Source of the DNA: Gracilaria domingensis
Taxonomy: Eukaryota > Rhodophyta > Florideophyceae > Gracilariales > Gracilariaceae
Direction of reading: 5' to 3'
Length of the DNA stretch: 64,000 bases
Assembly (NCBI GenBank): GCA_022539475.1
Contig: VCMS01000052.1
Span: 124,001-188,000, forward strand
The notes under the pieces were generated by a model. That model did no database searches and was not told where the DNA came from. It saw only the letters and a program-made list of their open reading frames with translations. The position numbers and the translations under genes are program-made. Shown in pieces: positions 61,902-64,000 of the stretch (position 1 is the stretch's first letter; every line of letters starts with the position of its first letter).

Positions 61902-64000
61902 CAAGTTTGGCGGAATGGGTGGTCAAGCCCGAGAAACTGGAAAGAACACGTAATGGTGTGTTGGCGCTGGTGTGCGCACTTTGGTTTGAGCGAACCTGGG
62001 AGCTGCAGGACGAACCCTTAGGAGGTTCTGTCTCAGCGCCCTTTATGTAGTGTAATGTTTCTAGTTTGGGAAACACTCTACTAAGCTACGAAATTATCGA
62101 ACTATTACGTAGCACTATAGACTACATATTATTAGCCAAGTAATACCTTGAGCCTCTCTGAGATTATCTGACGTGATGCGAGGGTTTGTATTTCCAAGAT
62201 GGGTACCTTTAGCGGCCATGTCTCATCATAACAATAGTAGCCAAGCTGGTACTAACAATAGGGCTAAGCTAATTTTGAGGAAATCAGGGTGTTTGATCAA
62301 GACAAAAGCTATTTTAAAGCAGGGAGAAGCAGGAACATTCTCAAAATACATTTTAGCAATGCAGTTATATATTTGCAGAACAAGTTTTTATTGAAGATAT
62401 TCCTAACTGTAAAGGTCATTTTTGCCGACAATGGCGCGGGTGGTTATAAACCCCAGAAGTTCGAAAGTACCAGCCTAGAAAGGCAAAACAAACCGATAAA
62501 TAGATGTAGCTCAGTGGTTTGCAGAAGAAACAAACAAACGAATGAGAACAGGTCCACTCTTGCAAGATTCAATAACAATAGAAAACAAACAACAAACAAC
62601 GATCAACCAACGAATCGATGCTGGAGAACAGCAAACCCAATAGTACCAACGTATCAGCTGCATTGAACACTTCTAGATCGAACCACCAACAGTGAAACAA
62701 GAACAGGAGCTATAAACGGCCTATGATGCGTAAGCGCCCGAAGCGGCAATGAAAAGTTGGTGGGAGAAATGGGAAAGCGCGATCGGGACACGGGAGGCAA
62801 ATTGAAAGCTCCTAGCAGATGACGCATAAAAGCACGCATGCGTACGAGCAATAAAGCTTGGGGGGATGCCGGGTACGGATTAGGCAGCCTGGGGTAATAT
62901 AACGGCTAAATTCATCGGGGGGCATTTAGCCGTTTCATTACCCCGGATGTAAGTCAGTTTTGCACATCTTAAGCGCCCGGGTGGATGTACACTTCTATAT
63001 CCTTCTGCCACAACACGCCGATGAAGCCACTTCAATCCAAATCTGTGGCCCTTTTGAGCTCATGGGATGCATGGTGAGCGCTACTGAAAGCGTAGCACTG
63101 TGCCCGGCTCGATGTGGTCACAACGTTGTCGTTCGTTTTAAAATAGAAGGGGGATCAGAGATGGATCCAATACTGTTCTGTCTTTAGCGGTTGCAATGCG
63201 CTGGGCGTCTATGAGAATGTCGGGTTTTTATGCTTCCATTTATTGCGCGGGTCCGAAAACGGTACCTAAATGCACCAATGTTGCTCCCAATCGCGAAATA
63301 GACTAAATTAAAATGCTACCGAGAGAATTCTGTCATCCAGGCTCGGGTGACAGATGCGTAAGTGTCCGTGCCAGACGGAGTGGGTAATTGCATTAATTGC
63401 ATCATCGCAGTGACTCTGGCAACCGGCCAGCAATATGCGTGAACAGACTGTTCTATGGCTGGGGAGGTTAGCGCTGTGACGGCAACGGGAGGAAACGGCT
63501 TGCGATGTGTCCATCTGCGATGGGGTTGACAAAGTTTCAGGCCATGGCACATATTACTCACTGCCATTACAAAATGACTTTGACATCTACAATGGGTTGG
63601 TTATCGAAGACAAAAGATTTTTGGGGCAACGAAGAAGTGAATTTATAGAGCTAATTCTAGAGTGCCGTGGCGCAAGATGCTCTTCACCATTGCGAGCGAT
63701 CTACTGCAGACTTCAAGTGGATTAGAAAGCTATCGCTTTGGCATCTGTCTAGCATCTTGCGACTCGATCGCAGTTTTAGAAACCCACCCACACCACCTGG
63801 GAACAGTACATCTCCAGTGGAGTGTACTGAGTGCAGTAAGTTGTGCTTAACTGCACGGTGCTTTCGACATGGCCGTCGACACCACCCCGGTCCCAGACAC
63901 TAAAGATCTATGCCGCAAAGTGATAGGCTTGCGATGAATAAAATGCCCCTTTCCACGATCGGCGGCTTCAAAGTACCGTGTTCAGGTGCAGTGCGGTGAT
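61902..64000. other. 2.1-kb terminal region, no confident gene
   Basis: ORFs of 60-125 residues in all frames overlap and have no domain. 62888-62946 contains a foldback. A TAGCTCAGTGG at 62507-62517 resembles a tRNA A-box but no tRNA fold follows. Confidence 0.45.
62888..62946. repeat. Imperfect 23-bp inverted repeat
   Basis: GGGGTAATATAACGGCTAAAT on the left pairs with ATTTAGCCGTTTCATTACCCC on the right with few mismatches around a 12-nt G-rich loop. Isolated in non-coding sequence. Confidence 0.75.

Noticed and set aside
62507-62517. TAGCTCAGTGG, a perfect tRNA A-box
   Set aside because: The D-stem does not close and no B-box is found at the right distance; at most a tRNA-derived SINE relic.

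Overview
This window reads as nuclear DNA of a eukaryote with compact, mostly single-exon genes, several TATA boxes 70-110 bp ahead of start codons, and a heavy load of LTR retrotransposons and DNA-transposon remains. Ty1/copia pol fragments, secreted Cys-rich proteins, a TIM-barrel-like secreted enzyme, a ZZ-finger protein and tandem NB-ARC/WD40 receptors without introns suggest a red alga of the florideophyte type (Chondrus- or Gracilaria-like). That assignment is inference from gene style; no marker gene is present.

Layout. 0-4 kb: the 3' end of one intact copia pol and a decayed second one. 4-5.5 kb: a decayed gene of unknown family on the minus strand. 5.9-8.5 kb: a minus-strand retrotransposon gag with a 45-bp minisatellite upstream. 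8.7-9.8 kb: a two-finger zinc protein whose start codon appears to be split by an intron. 10.3-16.1 kb: two membrane proteins and a secreted TIM-barrel-like protein. 17.9-19.3 kb: a young, complete, non-autonomous LTR element (TRIM) with identical LTRs and a target duplication. 20-30 kb: a tandem pair of NLR-like genes (N-terminal helical bundle, NB-ARC, WD40 propeller), both interrupted by stop codons that comparison of the pair shows to be C-to-T type changes. 30.6-37 kb: a secreted GCC2/GCC3-type Cys-repeat protein, a ZZ-finger protein and a small secreted Cys-rich protein. 37.5-45.3 kb: a graveyard (transporter fragment, hAT-like terminus, a third NLR remnant, a decayed LRR gene, a Gly-rich secreted protein with one stop, a decayed zinc-finger copy). 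46.8-51 kb: a C2H2 gene, an unusual double hairpin, a frameshifted PIF/Harbinger-like transposase and a solo LTR. 52-62 kb: a small basic 8-Cys secreted protein, two more members of a 3-TM membrane-protein architecture also seen at 10.3 kb, a pogo-like element and a two-module secreted protein. 62-64 kb: no confident gene.

Main points for follow-up: (1) the NLR-WD40 pair with transition-type stops and a 376-bp tract of complete identity that looks like gene conversion; (2) an undescribed-looking 3-TM protein family with a large glycosylated Cys-containing ectodomain, three members here; (3) two adjacent hairpins with unrelated stems but the same 22-nt loop; (4) a start codon assembled by splicing.
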